Part shown: in pieces, positions 33,795 to 44,119 of the stretch | Position numbering within the stretch: the stretch's first letter is position 1 | Layout of the letters: each line of letters starts with the position of its first letter | Assembly (NCBI GenBank): GCA_949130495.1 | Contig: OX422207.1 | Coordinates: 371,835,868 to 371,899,867, forward strand | Direction: 5' to 3' | DNA from: Sambucus nigra | Taxonomy: Eukaryota > Streptophyta > Magnoliopsida > Dipsacales > Adoxaceae | Length of the DNA stretch: 64,000 bases | Program-made: the position numbers and the translations under genes | Notes under the pieces: generated by a model | What the model was told of the DNA's origin: nothing | The model's database searches: none | The model's input: the letters and a program-made list of their open reading frames with translations, nothing else

Positions 33795-34968
33795 ATGTCT
33801 CCTTCAGATATTGAGGCGAGGATGATGATGATGATGATTATGATGATGTCATCTGGGCTCGGTGGTAGCGGAGGAGACGAGGGCTCCTCATCCTCTAGGC
33901 TCCCCAAATATGGAAAATTGGGGATGGCCATCGAACAAGATGGGGCTATTAGCGAGATCCCTCAAGCTGGTAAAGATGATCATCGGCCCGAGGTACACTA
34001 GTTGGAGGGAGGTGCCAAATAAGCTCATGTTAGATATTTGGGTGGCACTACAGGTAATGTATTTATATTTATATTTCTATGAATATTTCAATTTCAATTT
34101 CGATTTTGATTTCGATTTCATTTTATATTTATATTTATATTTATTCGCAACTAACATTGTATTTGTTGGATAGGAACAATTCAACCTGGATCCAAAGCTA
34201 CGCGATTTCGTCTTGGATCAGTTGAGGGAGCAACACAAGACATGGAACAAAAATATGCGGACCCGATACTTTGGGAAGACTCGAGAGTTCATTATCCAAA
34301 TGCGTGAATCCGTCCCGCCGATCTCATTGGCACAATGGCAAAATTTCATTGACAATGAGATCAGGGAGCGACAATTGGCATCTAGCCAATCAGGGAGGGA
34401 AAATCGGGCAAAAAAGACGGATGTGCACTACTCCGGCCAGACATCTTATGCCGAGGTGGAACATAGGATGATGGCAAGATTTAATTTTTCTATAACTACA
34501 AAAATATATTGTTCTACATTATTTTACTTTGCGGGGCCGATACAAATTCTACTTTATTTTATTTCAGGGGATAGGGAATGACCCTGGGGGTAGGCCACAT
34601 AGGCTCGATACTTATGTGGCTATTCGAATGAAGAAGGGGAAGGATAAGGAAGTGTCCATGATCATCGCGGACACGATTGTAAGTAACCCGACAGTTTACT
34701 TTTTGTTAATTACGTTATAATTTTTTTATTTACTTATTTTACTAATCATGTGTTTTTTGTCGTTTCAGGCAAAGCTTAAGGAAGTGCATGAGTCGCAGTC
34801 TGATGTCGACAAAGCATCTTTGTCCACAGATGCACTCAGCCAAGTGCTTGGCGCTGATCGCAAGGGGAGCACAAGGGGGTGAGCTCACGGGTGACCAAAT
34901 CTAGGATCATCGGATTGGAGACGAGCGACACCGGGTTGGCTCAAATGGTGGACTTGCATAACGCGAAG
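33795..34968 (+). pseudogene. CACTA-1 TNPA-like protein, 5' exons
   Basis: An acceptor-like TTTTTTTACAG precedes ATG 33795. Exons: about 33795-34052; 34174-34469, with FNLDPKLRDFVLDQL, PISLAQW and ENRAKKTDVHYSGQTSYAEVE; 34568-34680, with GRPHRLDTYVAIRMKKGK; and 34770-34968. These fit the plant En/Spm 'Transposase_24' type. Introns have GT/AG borders except the second, whose donor reads GC where CACTA-2 has GT. A frameshift occurs near 33920. Element B interrupts the last exon, which resumes at 43308. In related elements such proteins bind the subterminal repeats. Confidence 0.75.
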
Positions 34969-35340
34969 TGATTAGGCATAAATTCTTCACGTTTATCCCC
35001 TTAATTTCGGTATTTTTATGATCCCGCGCAGTGTAAATATCTTGGATTTGGTTTATATTTATGCTACTAACCCTTTTTGGCAAGTATTCCGTATTTGTGT
35101 TTTACAGGTATTTCATGCAAGTTAGTGCCAAAGAGAACTCAAAACAGTGAAAGAAAACCAAGAAATGGGGAGTAAAGGGAATTTTCATAATTTTCCAGCC
35201 TTATTTCGGAGGTGGGGCCAACTGGAAAGTTGAAGAGATTTCAATTACAAGAACACTGGAAAAAATGGCACCTCAATTGGAGTCCCGGTGTGAAAGTTAT
35301 GAGCAGTCAAAGATAGAAGAAAAAGTCAAAGAAAGACAGG

Positions 35341-35541
35341 ACCGGTCCGGCCAGAAATTAAAAGAACCGGTCCGCCGTGCCACATTTCAGAGAACCCCGA
35401 ATCGAAGACGGATTGAAGATGAAAGAAATTAAAAGAATCTGTCCGCAAAGGACCGGTCTGGATCCAAGCCAAACCGGTCCGGAGGAGGACAGGACCGGTT
35501 CGAATCCAAGCCAAACCGGTTCGGAGGAGGACAGGACCGGT
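35341..35541 (+). repeat. Palindrome cluster, GGACCGGTCC type (5' LTR of element B)
   Basis: Seven ACCGGT sites (35341, 35366, 35452, 35473, 35494, 35515 and 35536) lie in 200 bp. Several are extended to GGACCGGTCCGG. The last four are spaced exactly 21 bp apart. The cluster ends about 80 bp before the TATA box. Confidence 0.92.
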
Positions 35542-35621
35542 CCGGCTGTCGAGATTTTATTTTCTTATCTTCCTCTAAGGGAGAGTCCTAGTGCTGCTAA
35601 AACTCCTGAAACTTTGTAGGG

Positions 35622-35629
35622 TATATAAA
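35622..35629 (+). promoter_or_regulatory. TATA box, 5' LTR of element B
   Basis: TATATAAA in the context GGGTATATAAACCCG; the copy in the 3' LTR is at 42350-42357. Confidence 0.7.
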
Positions 35630-36580
35630 CCCGTTTTATTATCATTCTTAGGGATGGAGAATTAATATAATTTTCCATTCCTTCTAGAAAACCCTAGTTT
35701 AGAGATAGTTTATTCTTTTAATTTCAAGATTGAAGATTATTCAGATTTCTGTGATTACAAGTGTTCTTAATTGCTGATTTTACTTCTTTGGTAAGATTAG
35801 GAGTTACTTTTCTTCAGACCAATTCCTTTCTACATCATTCTACTAATTTTCCTTAGTTTAATCATGGTTTTCTTCAATTCCAAAATAGTTTTCATTACTT
35901 TCATCATGGTAGGCTAGACTTTTCAAGGTCAGGATAGATGAACCCAACCTGATGTGATAGTTGTATGTGTATAACATTAATCCTCAGAATTTAGTGATTT
36001 ATTATGACCGTATTTCGTAGGAACACGAAAATTGTAGATCTTTGGATCTCGTTTGCTTCCGAGTAATCGGGATGCTTTAGAATGCAATTCGAGTGTAACT
36101 ATTGTAATACCGATTTACTCGTCCTCTGATTAAGTATGGTGCGGGATTGAACCTCATATATGTAATGCTTGGGAGTACTAAATTTTGGGTCTAATTAATC
36201 AGTTAAATACACGATTAGTATTATACCTGCAATACACCAGGGTTGGGGGATTGTGTTCCCGTCCTGTTTTTCTCATCAGATAGTTTAAAGTTTCAAATCA
36301 TTCCTCATCAGTATTTTAGGTAATTTAGAATAAGTGCACCTTTTCATAATTTCATAATTGCATCTAGTGTAGTCATTCCGCAAACCAAATCATTTTTCCT
36401 TTTACTTTTTAGAGTCGAAGTTAGGATTCATTCATCTGTCCAACGTCATCACAACTCTGTTGTCTTATTTCCCTGTGGATACGATCCCGACTTACCGGGT
36501 TTATTACTAACGCGACAGGCTTGCACTTGAGCCTAGAGTGAACGCACATTAGAGACACTTTCTGAGTTGCGTCAAGTTTT

Positions 36581-36598
36581 TGGCGCCGTTGCCGGGGA
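36581..36598 (+). promoter_or_regulatory. Primer-binding site, tRNA-Asp type, of element B
   Basis: TGGCGCCGTTGCCGGGGA, identical to that of element A, six bases after the LTR. Confidence 0.92.
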
Positions 36599-36963
36599 AT
36601 TAGGTAGACTTAGGATTAGATCGAGTCAATCTAAAACATTGACCAAAAATCTCCAAAAATCCAAAAACATATAAAAAATTCAAAAAAAAGAACAAAAAGA
36701 TTCATCACCATCTCTCATAAGCTATTACTGCAAAATTCTGAACTCACTCCAACTCCCCATAACACTCCAACCCACATTGACGAAAACCCGATTGTTGAGT
36801 ACGATCCTGATAGCCCCCACATTCCTAACGCCCCACAGTTATGGATTCCACCTCCCACACCGTCACACTCAATCTCAAATAACACTTTATTTTCCTTCTT
36901 AGGACACACTTTAGAGCACACTCCGAGTACACCAAGTGAGGACACCAAGTCGTTAAGAGAGAG

Positions 36964-39843
36964 ATGTCAGAACATGGTGGTGTAGCCGTCGGTGAGGAAG
37001 AGGCCCCATACCGCCCGCTGAGAGAAATCTTATATCCCGAGCGCACTGTCACTCCGGGATGCATTATACTCCCATATAATGCCGGGAAATTTCATTTTAA
37101 AAATGGGATGATTCAAATGTTACCCCATTACCATGGTATCGATTCTGAAAAGCCATATCTCCACATTAGGGAATTTGAGGATGTGTGCGATACTCTCAAT
37201 GACCAAACTTGCACACAAGAGGTGATCCGCCTCAAACTCTTCCCCTTCTCGCTAAAAGATAAAGCTAAGACCTAGATATGGTCTTTACCTCCAAGATCGA
37301 TTCCATCTTGGAACGATTTGCAATCTAGATTTCTTAAGAAATCCTTTCTACCACATCGAACAATCTCCATAAAGGCTCAAATTCAAGAGTTCAAACAATC
37401 AGAAAATGAGCCATTTCATCGATGTTACGAGCGTTTCAATGAGTTAGTTACTTCGTGCCCCCATCATGGATTTGATACAGCGCAAATCATTTCCTTTCTC
37501 TATAATGGGCTGAATCTTAATTCCAAACAACTCGTTGAAACCATGGGTAGTGGTCCTTTTATCGAACTAGACGCCCACGATACTGAGCTTCACTTCAGGT
37601 ATGTCACCGAGACTACCTAATCCTGGGATACATCTGATCCTAATGCTCAAAATCGAAATCGTCAAGTGACCACCACTCCAGCGGCGTCCGGTCTATTTCA
37701 CGTAGATAAGAATTCTATAATGGACAGTCGATTGGATACACTTGAGAAAGGATTTCGAGACCAATGTGAGGTATTAGGAAGAGGACCAACTGGATCCATA
37801 CCAAACCCCGTCGAGAAAGTATGTGCGATTTGTGAGGAGGGACATATAACTGAGGAATGCCCGACTATACTCGCCTACAAAGTGAAACTTCAAGAACAAT
37901 TGAGTGGTATAGGAGGATTCAAGGGTGATTTTGGTGCACTCCACGGGAATTCTTAAAACCCTTCGTGGAAAAACCATCCTGGTTTTATCCATGGGCAACA
38001 ACATGCTGTGATGAATCCTAATTCACATGTTGCCCCTCCTCCACCACAACACTTCCAATAAGCTCCACACATGCAAGAACATGTGCAAGCACCACCACCT
38101 CAAGGATCATATATCCCTCCACCGCGAAGAAGTCTAAAGGATACGATAAATCAATTTATAAACAACCAAACTGCAACTAATGCTAGGCATGAGCGCATGA
38201 TTCACAACAGGAATGCAAATATTTCACAGTAGCAATCATCATTGAGTATCCAAGAGAAGGGCAAGTTTCCTACCCAGGGCCAAATACCTCCACAAGGTCA
38301 AACTAGTGTAAGATCCACACCCCATAACCATTCGGAGCAATGTAGCGCAATTACCACTCTACGTAGTGGGAGAGTAGTTGACTTGTCACCTCCCCCACAC
38401 GATGAAACTAATGACAAGGAGACTTCTCCCATCACGAAAGAGGCTGAAGATGCTCCCTTGAATGAGAGTGATAAAGAAGGCACTAGTGAGCTCGAGGTAG
38501 TAGTGAAACCCCCCACCGCTGCCCCATACCCTCAACGGTTAGTCCCGCACTCCAAAGGGACTTCTCGGGACGATGTTTTGGATGTCCTTAAACAAGTAAA
38601 GATTAATTTACCTTTTCTTGAGACCATACAGAAAATTCCCGCATACGCTAAGTTCATTAAGGACTTACTCACGGTGAAACGCAAGCTAAAGGTATAATAA
38701 GAATGTCTTTTTAGTCCAGAATGTCAGTTCAGTTTTATCGAGTGACCTTCCGTTAAAGTATAAAGATCCGGGTGCACCCACCATTTCGTGCATCATGGGG
38801 AAGAACCGAATAGAAATAGCACTAATAGATTTAGGAGCGAGTGTTAACATTCTACCCTATTCCATCTATAAGAAACTCGATTTGGGAGCCCCCAAGCCCA
38901 CAAATATGACTCTCTAGCTCACGGCTCGTTCTATGAAGATACCGCGGGGAATCATTGAGGATGTGATCATCCAAATAGACACTTTCTACTTCCCGGTGGA
39001 CTTTGTCATTTGGGATGAGCATCCATCCATTCTCCCGAGCAATCATGTTCCCATTATCCTTGGTCTCCCATTCTTAGCTACGGCTAATGCACTCATCAAT
39101 ACTCGGAGTGGGCGGATGCAATTAACATTTGAGAATATGACCCTCGATACAAATATTTTTAACAATATCAAGAACGAGGTTGACAAAGGAGAACCGCGAG
39201 AGACAGATCTTTCAGGAGCAACACACGAGCCTGGGAGGACCCACACGCGAGAGCCGATAGGGGTATGCCTTGTTACATCAAGTGAGAGCGACAATTTAGA
39301 GGGCATAGGTAGAAGTTCGTATGAGTGATTAGAGGAGTGTGAATGGCAAGACACGATAGATATTTTTCTCCTCGAGTACTACCCACCCACACCACCAAAT
39401 AATTTTGAGATGGAGCGAGGGAGAAAGAATGTGGAAACAAATCAAGAGAGAGAGCTAGAGGAGTTGAGCCTAACGGGAGTTTAGAGAGAATTCGGGCAGG
39501 TGGATGAGAGCCTTCACAACAAAGTCCAACCTTTATTGGACTCATGTAGTCATTTAGGAGAGAGCGAGTCGAAAGATAAAACTGATGAGTTTCTTCGCAA
39601 TGACCATCCACCCATACCATTTGATGGCCCGAAGCCGATAGAGGAGAAAAGTTGTGTCTCGTTCGACTTAGAGCCCGACCCATGCATTCCAAAAATTGAA
39701 CGAAAATCAGGTGTTCCCTCTGAGTCGGTGCACGCAAGCTATGCTTTGAGTAAGCATCACAGGGATACCTTTCCGAGTAGTCACGATGAGTCTCTCGGTC
39801 TTTCCTTTATGTATGGGAGATGTCCCAAATTATTCCAGTTGTA
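36964..39843 (+). pseudogene. Element B gag-protease polyprotein with unfamiliar C-terminal extension
   Basis: The Athila-type gag has FHFKNGMIQMLP, VIRLKLFPFSLKDKAK (then TAG 37273 in place of a Trp codon), FNELVTSCPHHGFDTAQ and LYNGLN. A knuckle CAICEEGHITEEC (near 37828) and the ITTLRSGR block follow. The frame changes once near 38694. The protease then shows LIDLGASVNILPYSIYKKL and LGLPFLATANALI, with a TAG at 38914. The frame continues past stops at 39326 and 39482 into an acidic tail ending FQL at 39843. In autonomous Athila elements reverse transcriptase would follow; here there is none. The tail has no motif I recognise. Confidence 0.85.
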
Positions 39844-40073
39844 GGTATATGATAGGAAGACGGGAGTGACAAGGAGAGCATCGAACCCCGTGAGTGGGGT
39901 CGGGTGAATTTGTGGAGAGATGAGAGGTCGTCGCACCCCCGACGTGTATGGGGTGTTTGTTGTTGTATTTTCTAGTCATGCATGAGTGTCATATAGTGTC
40001 TTGTTGCATTTTAATAATTTGTTTGTTTTATTTTCTCGCACTTTTTATTCGCTTTGAGTTAGATTTTAGTCCT

Positions 40074-40113
40074 TTTTGCTTGAGGACAATGCAAAAGTCT
40101 AAGTTAGGGGGGG
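40074..40113 (+). promoter_or_regulatory. GGA-loop hairpin plus internal polypurine-tract copy (element B)
   Basis: TTTTGCTTG (40074-40082), loop AGGA, CAA, one bulged T and GCAAAA (to 40096) form a 9-bp stem. AAGTTAGGGGGGG follows at 40101-40113, 1.5 kb upstream of the 3' LTR. Confidence 0.65.
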
Positions 40114-40786
40114 TCACAAGTGCGAATTTCTAAAACTTCACAAAATTTCAAAAATGCCCAAAAATTTCAAAAAAATCATAAAATTTTGAAAAACCCAAAA
40201 ATATTTTTGTTCAAAATAAATAAAAATTGGAATTCAAATTTTTCAAAAATATCATTAAAAGTCGGATTTAAGTCACAAGTTGTAAAATTCAAATACACAA
40301 AGCCGAAATTGACCAAAGATGAAAATTGACGACTTAACGAATAAGTGTGGAGATTACCAAACCCGGTGAGATTCGAGCCTATCACGTTTTGTGAGTTTTT
40401 AAATCAATCCGAGTTAATTGTTAACTCAAAGTTCTTTTCAGCGCCTAAAAAGTCGTCGAGGATCTCAATCCTTTCATTTGGATCGATTATGAAAAACGTG
40501 TGTGATATTGTTTTGAAAATCGTGCCAAAATTGATCTCTAAACTTAAATTCATCTCGAAATGCATATGGTAACGCAATTGCCATTTTGGACAATGAAGTA
40601 GGCCCTCGTTTGTCACCCAAAAATATTGGCCATAAAAAGTAGCGAAAAATCACCCCCTTTTGTACCCCAAATTGAGCCAAATAAACTTTTCCCTTTCATT
40701 TGACAACCCGAAAAAACCAAATAGCCCAGAATTGTGAAGAATGGAAAAATTCATAAGTTAAGTCCGCAAAGTTCATATAAAGGGGC

Positions 40787-40870
40787 AAGAAAAAATAGAT
40801 AAGCTCAACAAAAATAGCAAGAAAAGAAAAGAAGAAAGAAAAAAATGAGCAATAGCTCGAAAAAAGCACA
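40787..40870 (+). repeat. A/G-rich tract in element B
   Basis: The tract is dominated by AAGAAAAGAAAAGAAG words, at the same relative place as 2661-2768 in element A. Confidence 0.7.
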
Positions 40871-41427
40871 AATGGACATCTTAAATGACTTTTCCAATTC
40901 CAACCTTCCCTACCTCTTTCATTTTACCCAATATACCTTAAAACCCGAAAAAGTCCTAACCGAGTCTAAATTGCGAAATTGGTTACCGTGTGGAGAGCTA
41001 ATACACCAAAAGATAATAAAAGAGATTGAATGCACGAAAAAAGGCAATGTTCTCATTTTTAAAACCGTAATCCGTTGATGAGATCATATCACTATAAAAT
41101 TTCCGCCTTTCTACTTGTATGCGTGACTTTGCGTCCATTATATTTACTCTTTATATCACGCATACCGAGAGAATAGCCACATTCCGAGTGATTAGTTTGA
41201 GAGAGCATTCCGTGACAATTTGGAATCAAAACGAATTTTCGAATAAGTAACGTAATGATCAATCGGTGGAAGTTAGCGATTCATTTTTGGCTTGGCACAC
41301 ACGCACTATGATTTGAGGCGTGTAAATATGACTTGATGATGACTATTTTCTGAAAAAGTTTGAGTTACACAATTTTTAAGTATTTTGATTTTTTCTTTGA
41401 GTAGAATTTCGTGGTTATATTCACTAC

Positions 41428-41503
41428 AAACCCTCACGAGACATAACTCGTCCTACTAGGGTGACCTAGGGGTTTAAAGGCTTGTTGCATATGCTAAATG
41501 CAA
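41428..41503 (+). other. Predicted three-way-junction RNA plus hairpin (element B)
   Basis: AAACCC (41428-41433) pairs with GGGTTT (41470-41475). Inside are ACGAG/CTCGT (41436-41451) and CTAGG, loop GTGA, CCTAG (41456-41469). TTGCAT/ATGCAA (41485-41503) follows with the same 7-nt loop as in element A. Relative to element A the stems are unchanged, while the first loop, the linker and one tetraloop base differ; the tetraloop remains GNRA. Confidence 0.7.
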
Positions 41504-41578
41504 TCACTTTCCCACGAAAAAGGTAGTCTATCCCAATAAAATGATTTTCAAGAGTTAAGCCTTGCTACGATTCTTTTA

Positions 41579-41617
41579 CATTGCTCGGGACGCGCAAAGT
41601 TCTAAGTTAGGGGGATT
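41579..41617 (+). promoter_or_regulatory. GGA-loop hairpin and terminal polypurine tract (element B)
   Basis: 41579-41599 is homologous to the element A hairpin, with one compensatory pair (A-T to C-G) and two mismatches, and keeps the GGA loop. AAGTTAGGGGG follows at 41604-41614, three bases before the LTR. Confidence 0.75.
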
Positions 41618-43302
41618 TGATTAGGCATAAATTCTTCACATTTATCCCCTAAATTTTGGTATTTTTATGATCCCTTGCGGTGTAAATAGCTTGGATTTGG
41701 CTTATATTTATGCTACTAACCCTTTTTGGAAAGTATTTCATATTTTGTATATCTCTTATGTGTTTTACAGGTATTTCATTCAAGTTAGTGCCAAAGAGAA
41801 CTCAAAACAGAGAAAGAAAATCAAGAAACGGGGAGTAAATGCCATTTTTGTAATTTTTCAGCCTTATTCCAGCGGTGGGGCCAACGGAAAAGTTTAAGAA
41901 CTTTCAATTACAAGAATACTGAAAAAAACGTCACCTCAATCGGAGTCCCGGTGTGAAAGTTATGAGCAGTCAAAGATAGAAGAAAAAGTCAAAGAAAGAC
42001 GGGACCGGTCCGGCCAAAAATTAAAAGAACCGGTTCGCACAGGACCGGTCCGGCCAGAAATTAAAAGAATCGGTCCACCGTGCCACATTCTAGATAACTC
42101 TATATCGAAGATGGATCAAAGATGAAAGAAATTAAATGAACCGATCCGCACAGGACCGGTCCGCCCAAGAAATAAAAGAACCGGTCCGGATCCAAGTCAA
42201 ACCAGTCCGGACGAGGACAGGACCGGTCCGGATCCAAGCCAAACCGTTCCTAAGGAGGATAGGACCAGTCCGGCTGTCGAGATTTTATTTTCTTATCTTC
42301 CTCTAATGGAGAGTCCTAGTGCTGTTAAAACTTCTGAAACTTTGTAGGGTATATAAACCCGTTTTATTATCATTCTTAGGGATGGAGAATTAATATAATT
42401 TTCCATTCTTTACAGAAAACCCTAGTTTAGAGATAGTTTATTCTTTTAATTTCAAGATTGAAGATTATTCAGATTTCTGTGATTACAAATGTTCTTAGTT
42501 GCTGCTTTTACTGATTTGGTAAGATTAGGAGTTACTTTTCTTCAGACCAATTCCTTTCTACATCATTCTACCAATTTTCCTTAGTTTAATCATGGTTTTG
42601 TGCAATTCCAAAATAGTTTTCATTACTTTCATCATGGTAGGCTAGACTTTTCAAGGTCGGGATACATGAACCCAACCTAATGTGATAGTTGTATGTATAT
42701 AACATTAATCCTCTGAATTTAGTGATTTATTACGAACGTATTGTGTAGGAACACGACAATTGTAGATCTTTGGATCTCGTTTGCTTCCGGGTAACCGGGA
42801 TGCTTTAGAATGCAATTCGAGTGTAACGATCATAATACCGATTTACTCATCCTCTGATTAAGTATGATGCGGGCTTGAACCTCATATACGTAATGCTTGG
42901 GAGTACTAAATTCTGGGTCTAATTAATCATTTAAATTTACGATTAGTATTATACCTGCAATACACCAGGGTTATGGAATTTTATTCCCGTCCTGTTTTTC
43001 TCATCAGATAGTTTAAAGTTTCAAATCATTCTTCATCAGTATTTTAGGTAATTTAGAATAATTGCACCTTTTCATAATTTCATAATTGCATCTAGTGTAG
43101 TCTTTCCACAAACCAAATTATTTTTCCTTTTCCTTTTTAGAGTCGAAGTTGGGATTCATTCATCTGTCCAACATCGTCACAACTCTGTTGTCCTATTTCC
43201 CTGTGGATACGATCCCGACTTACCGGGTTTATTACTAACGCGATAGGCTTGCACTTGAGCCTAGAGTGAACGCACATTAGAGAAACTTTCTGAATCGAGT
43301 CA
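41618..43302 (+). repeat. 3' LTR of element B
   Basis: It is 1685 bp long, 79 bp more than its partner. Much of the difference is an extra unit of about 40 bp in the ACCGGT cluster (42001-42270). Its U5 segment ends GAGTCA. Confidence 0.92.
42001..42270 (+). repeat. Palindrome cluster, GGACCGGTCC type (3' LTR of element B)
   Basis: ACCGGT sites occur at 42004, 42029, 42043, 42155, 42180 and 42221, with several mutated ones (for example ACCAGTCC and ACCGTTCC) at positions intact in the 5' LTR. Confidence 0.88.
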
Positions 43303-43307
43303 CGAAG

Positions 43308-43602
43308 CTATCCCGTTTGGAGGTGACGGTCCAAGATATGTTCTCATTCATGAAGCATTCGTTGGGCGGAAACCGTAAGGGGAAAGGTAAGGAGAAGGTG
43401 GTGGAGGAGGGGGTGCAGGATAATGAGGATGTGGACCTCGCTGCTTCATCGTCGACACGTGCGAACTTTGATGATCCACTCCCCTATGTGTCTCCCTTCG
43501 AACGACCAATGTCGACACTGGGTTGTCCGAGCGTGTTTTTACTGGACATATTTGATGGACAACGGATAGGGCGGGGGTTTAGGGACCCGAATACCGTCTA
43601 GA
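43308..43602 (+). pseudogene. CACTA-1 TNPA-like protein, 3' end
   Basis: It continues the exon broken at 34968 in the same reading: the codons on both sides rejoin across a single copy of CGAAG. It has a short helical segment (VTVQDMFSFMKHS) followed by a Lys-rich patch (KGKGKEK) and an acidic tail, stopping at 43600. The same FMKH...KGKGK block is found in CACTA-2 (48815-48630). Confidence 0.75.
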
Positions 43603-44119
43603 GTATGCCAGTTCATGGACGTTCGCTTCAAGACATCGAGTCCAAGGTGCTCATCATGCATGTGATACCCGGTAAGGAGAACTCCCCATTGTGATTACGC
43701 GAATAATGCGACACGATGTATATTGCTTGGTGTGTCAACTCATATATCGTGTGGCCTACTCACCTCCTCAGATCTAACCTTACCCCAGACATGTAGTGAC
43801 ATTATTTGAATTGAATTGTTTTAAGTTGTTACATTCGAATTATATTTGGATTATATCGTGATGCATATTGTTTTGAATGTATATTTTGCCTTATCTCTAT
43901 TTTATTTGGATATATGATGTTTGAACAGGTACAACGTTGCTATAACAGGTACAAATATACTGCTAGGTAGTGGCAGTGGCCATACTACCCAATAGATTTT
44001 TTTTTAATTCTGCCCAGAATTGTCACAGTCATTGACCGTGACAAGTCCGTGACAAAGGAAGCTTGTCACGAACTTTTCACGGTCAATGACCGTGACAATT
44101 TGGCAGATTTGGTGTAGTG
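43603..44119 (+). other. CACTA-1 3' end
   Basis: Non-coding DNA with subterminal palindromes at 44010-44095 and the terminal inverted repeat at 44107-44119. The stretch around 43960-44015 matches the CACTA-2 site into which the copia element inserted. Confidence 0.75.

Larger units (their letters stand above)
34969..36574 (+). repeat. 5' LTR of element B
   Basis: It is 1606 bp long. It contains an ACCGGT palindrome cluster (35341-35541), a TATA box (35622) and the U5 block CCCTGTGGATACGATCCCGA (from 36471). Confidence 0.92.
39844..41427 (+). other. Non-coding 3' region of element B
   Basis: No credible ORF is seen; the small frames at 40120-40680 are AT-rich readings. It carries an internal polypurine-tract copy (40074-40113) and an A/G-rich tract (40787-40870), followed by the structured module at 41428. 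Confidence 0.7.
34969..43302 (+). mobile_element. Element B: Athila-like gag-protease element lacking polymerase
   Basis: LTRs 34969-36574 and 41618-43302 begin TGATTAGG and end GTCA, and are flanked by the target duplication CGAAG (34964-34968 and 43303-43307). A tRNA-Asp primer site follows the left LTR and a polypurine tract precedes the right one. The 5-kb interior encodes an Athila-type gag, a protease and an unfamiliar C-terminal extension, but no reverse transcriptase, RNase H or integrase. It therefore depends on enzymes from another element. LTR divergence is clearly greater than in element A, so it is older. Confidence 0.92.
30940..44119 (+). mobile_element. CACTA-1 transposon (plus strand), split by element B
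   Basis: The ends are CACTACACCAAAA at 30940 and its inverse at 44107-44119. They carry subterminal palindromes (GTCACGGTCAATGACCGTGAC) like those of CACTA-2. It encodes a truncated TNP2 (32625-33560) and a TNPA-like protein (33795-34968 plus 43308-43602). It lies in the gag of the copia element. The immediate flanks (GTT and TCA) do not show a 3-bp duplication. Its native length without element B is about 4.8 kb. Loss of most of TNP2 makes it non-autonomous. Confidence 0.85.

Noticed and set aside
33653..33931. Minus-strand ORF with an Ile run
   Set aside because: It lies opposite the ATG/GAT repeat at the start of the CACTA-1 TNPA-like exon, which has homology support on the plus strand.
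35326..35619. ORFs with repeated RTGPVL / DRTGSNPSQTG words
   Set aside because: They are translations of the ACCGGT palindrome cluster in the element B LTR.
40120..40680. Several short ORFs on both strands in element B
   Set aside because: They are AT-rich readings with no homology, in the non-coding 3' region between the tract copy and the A/G tract.
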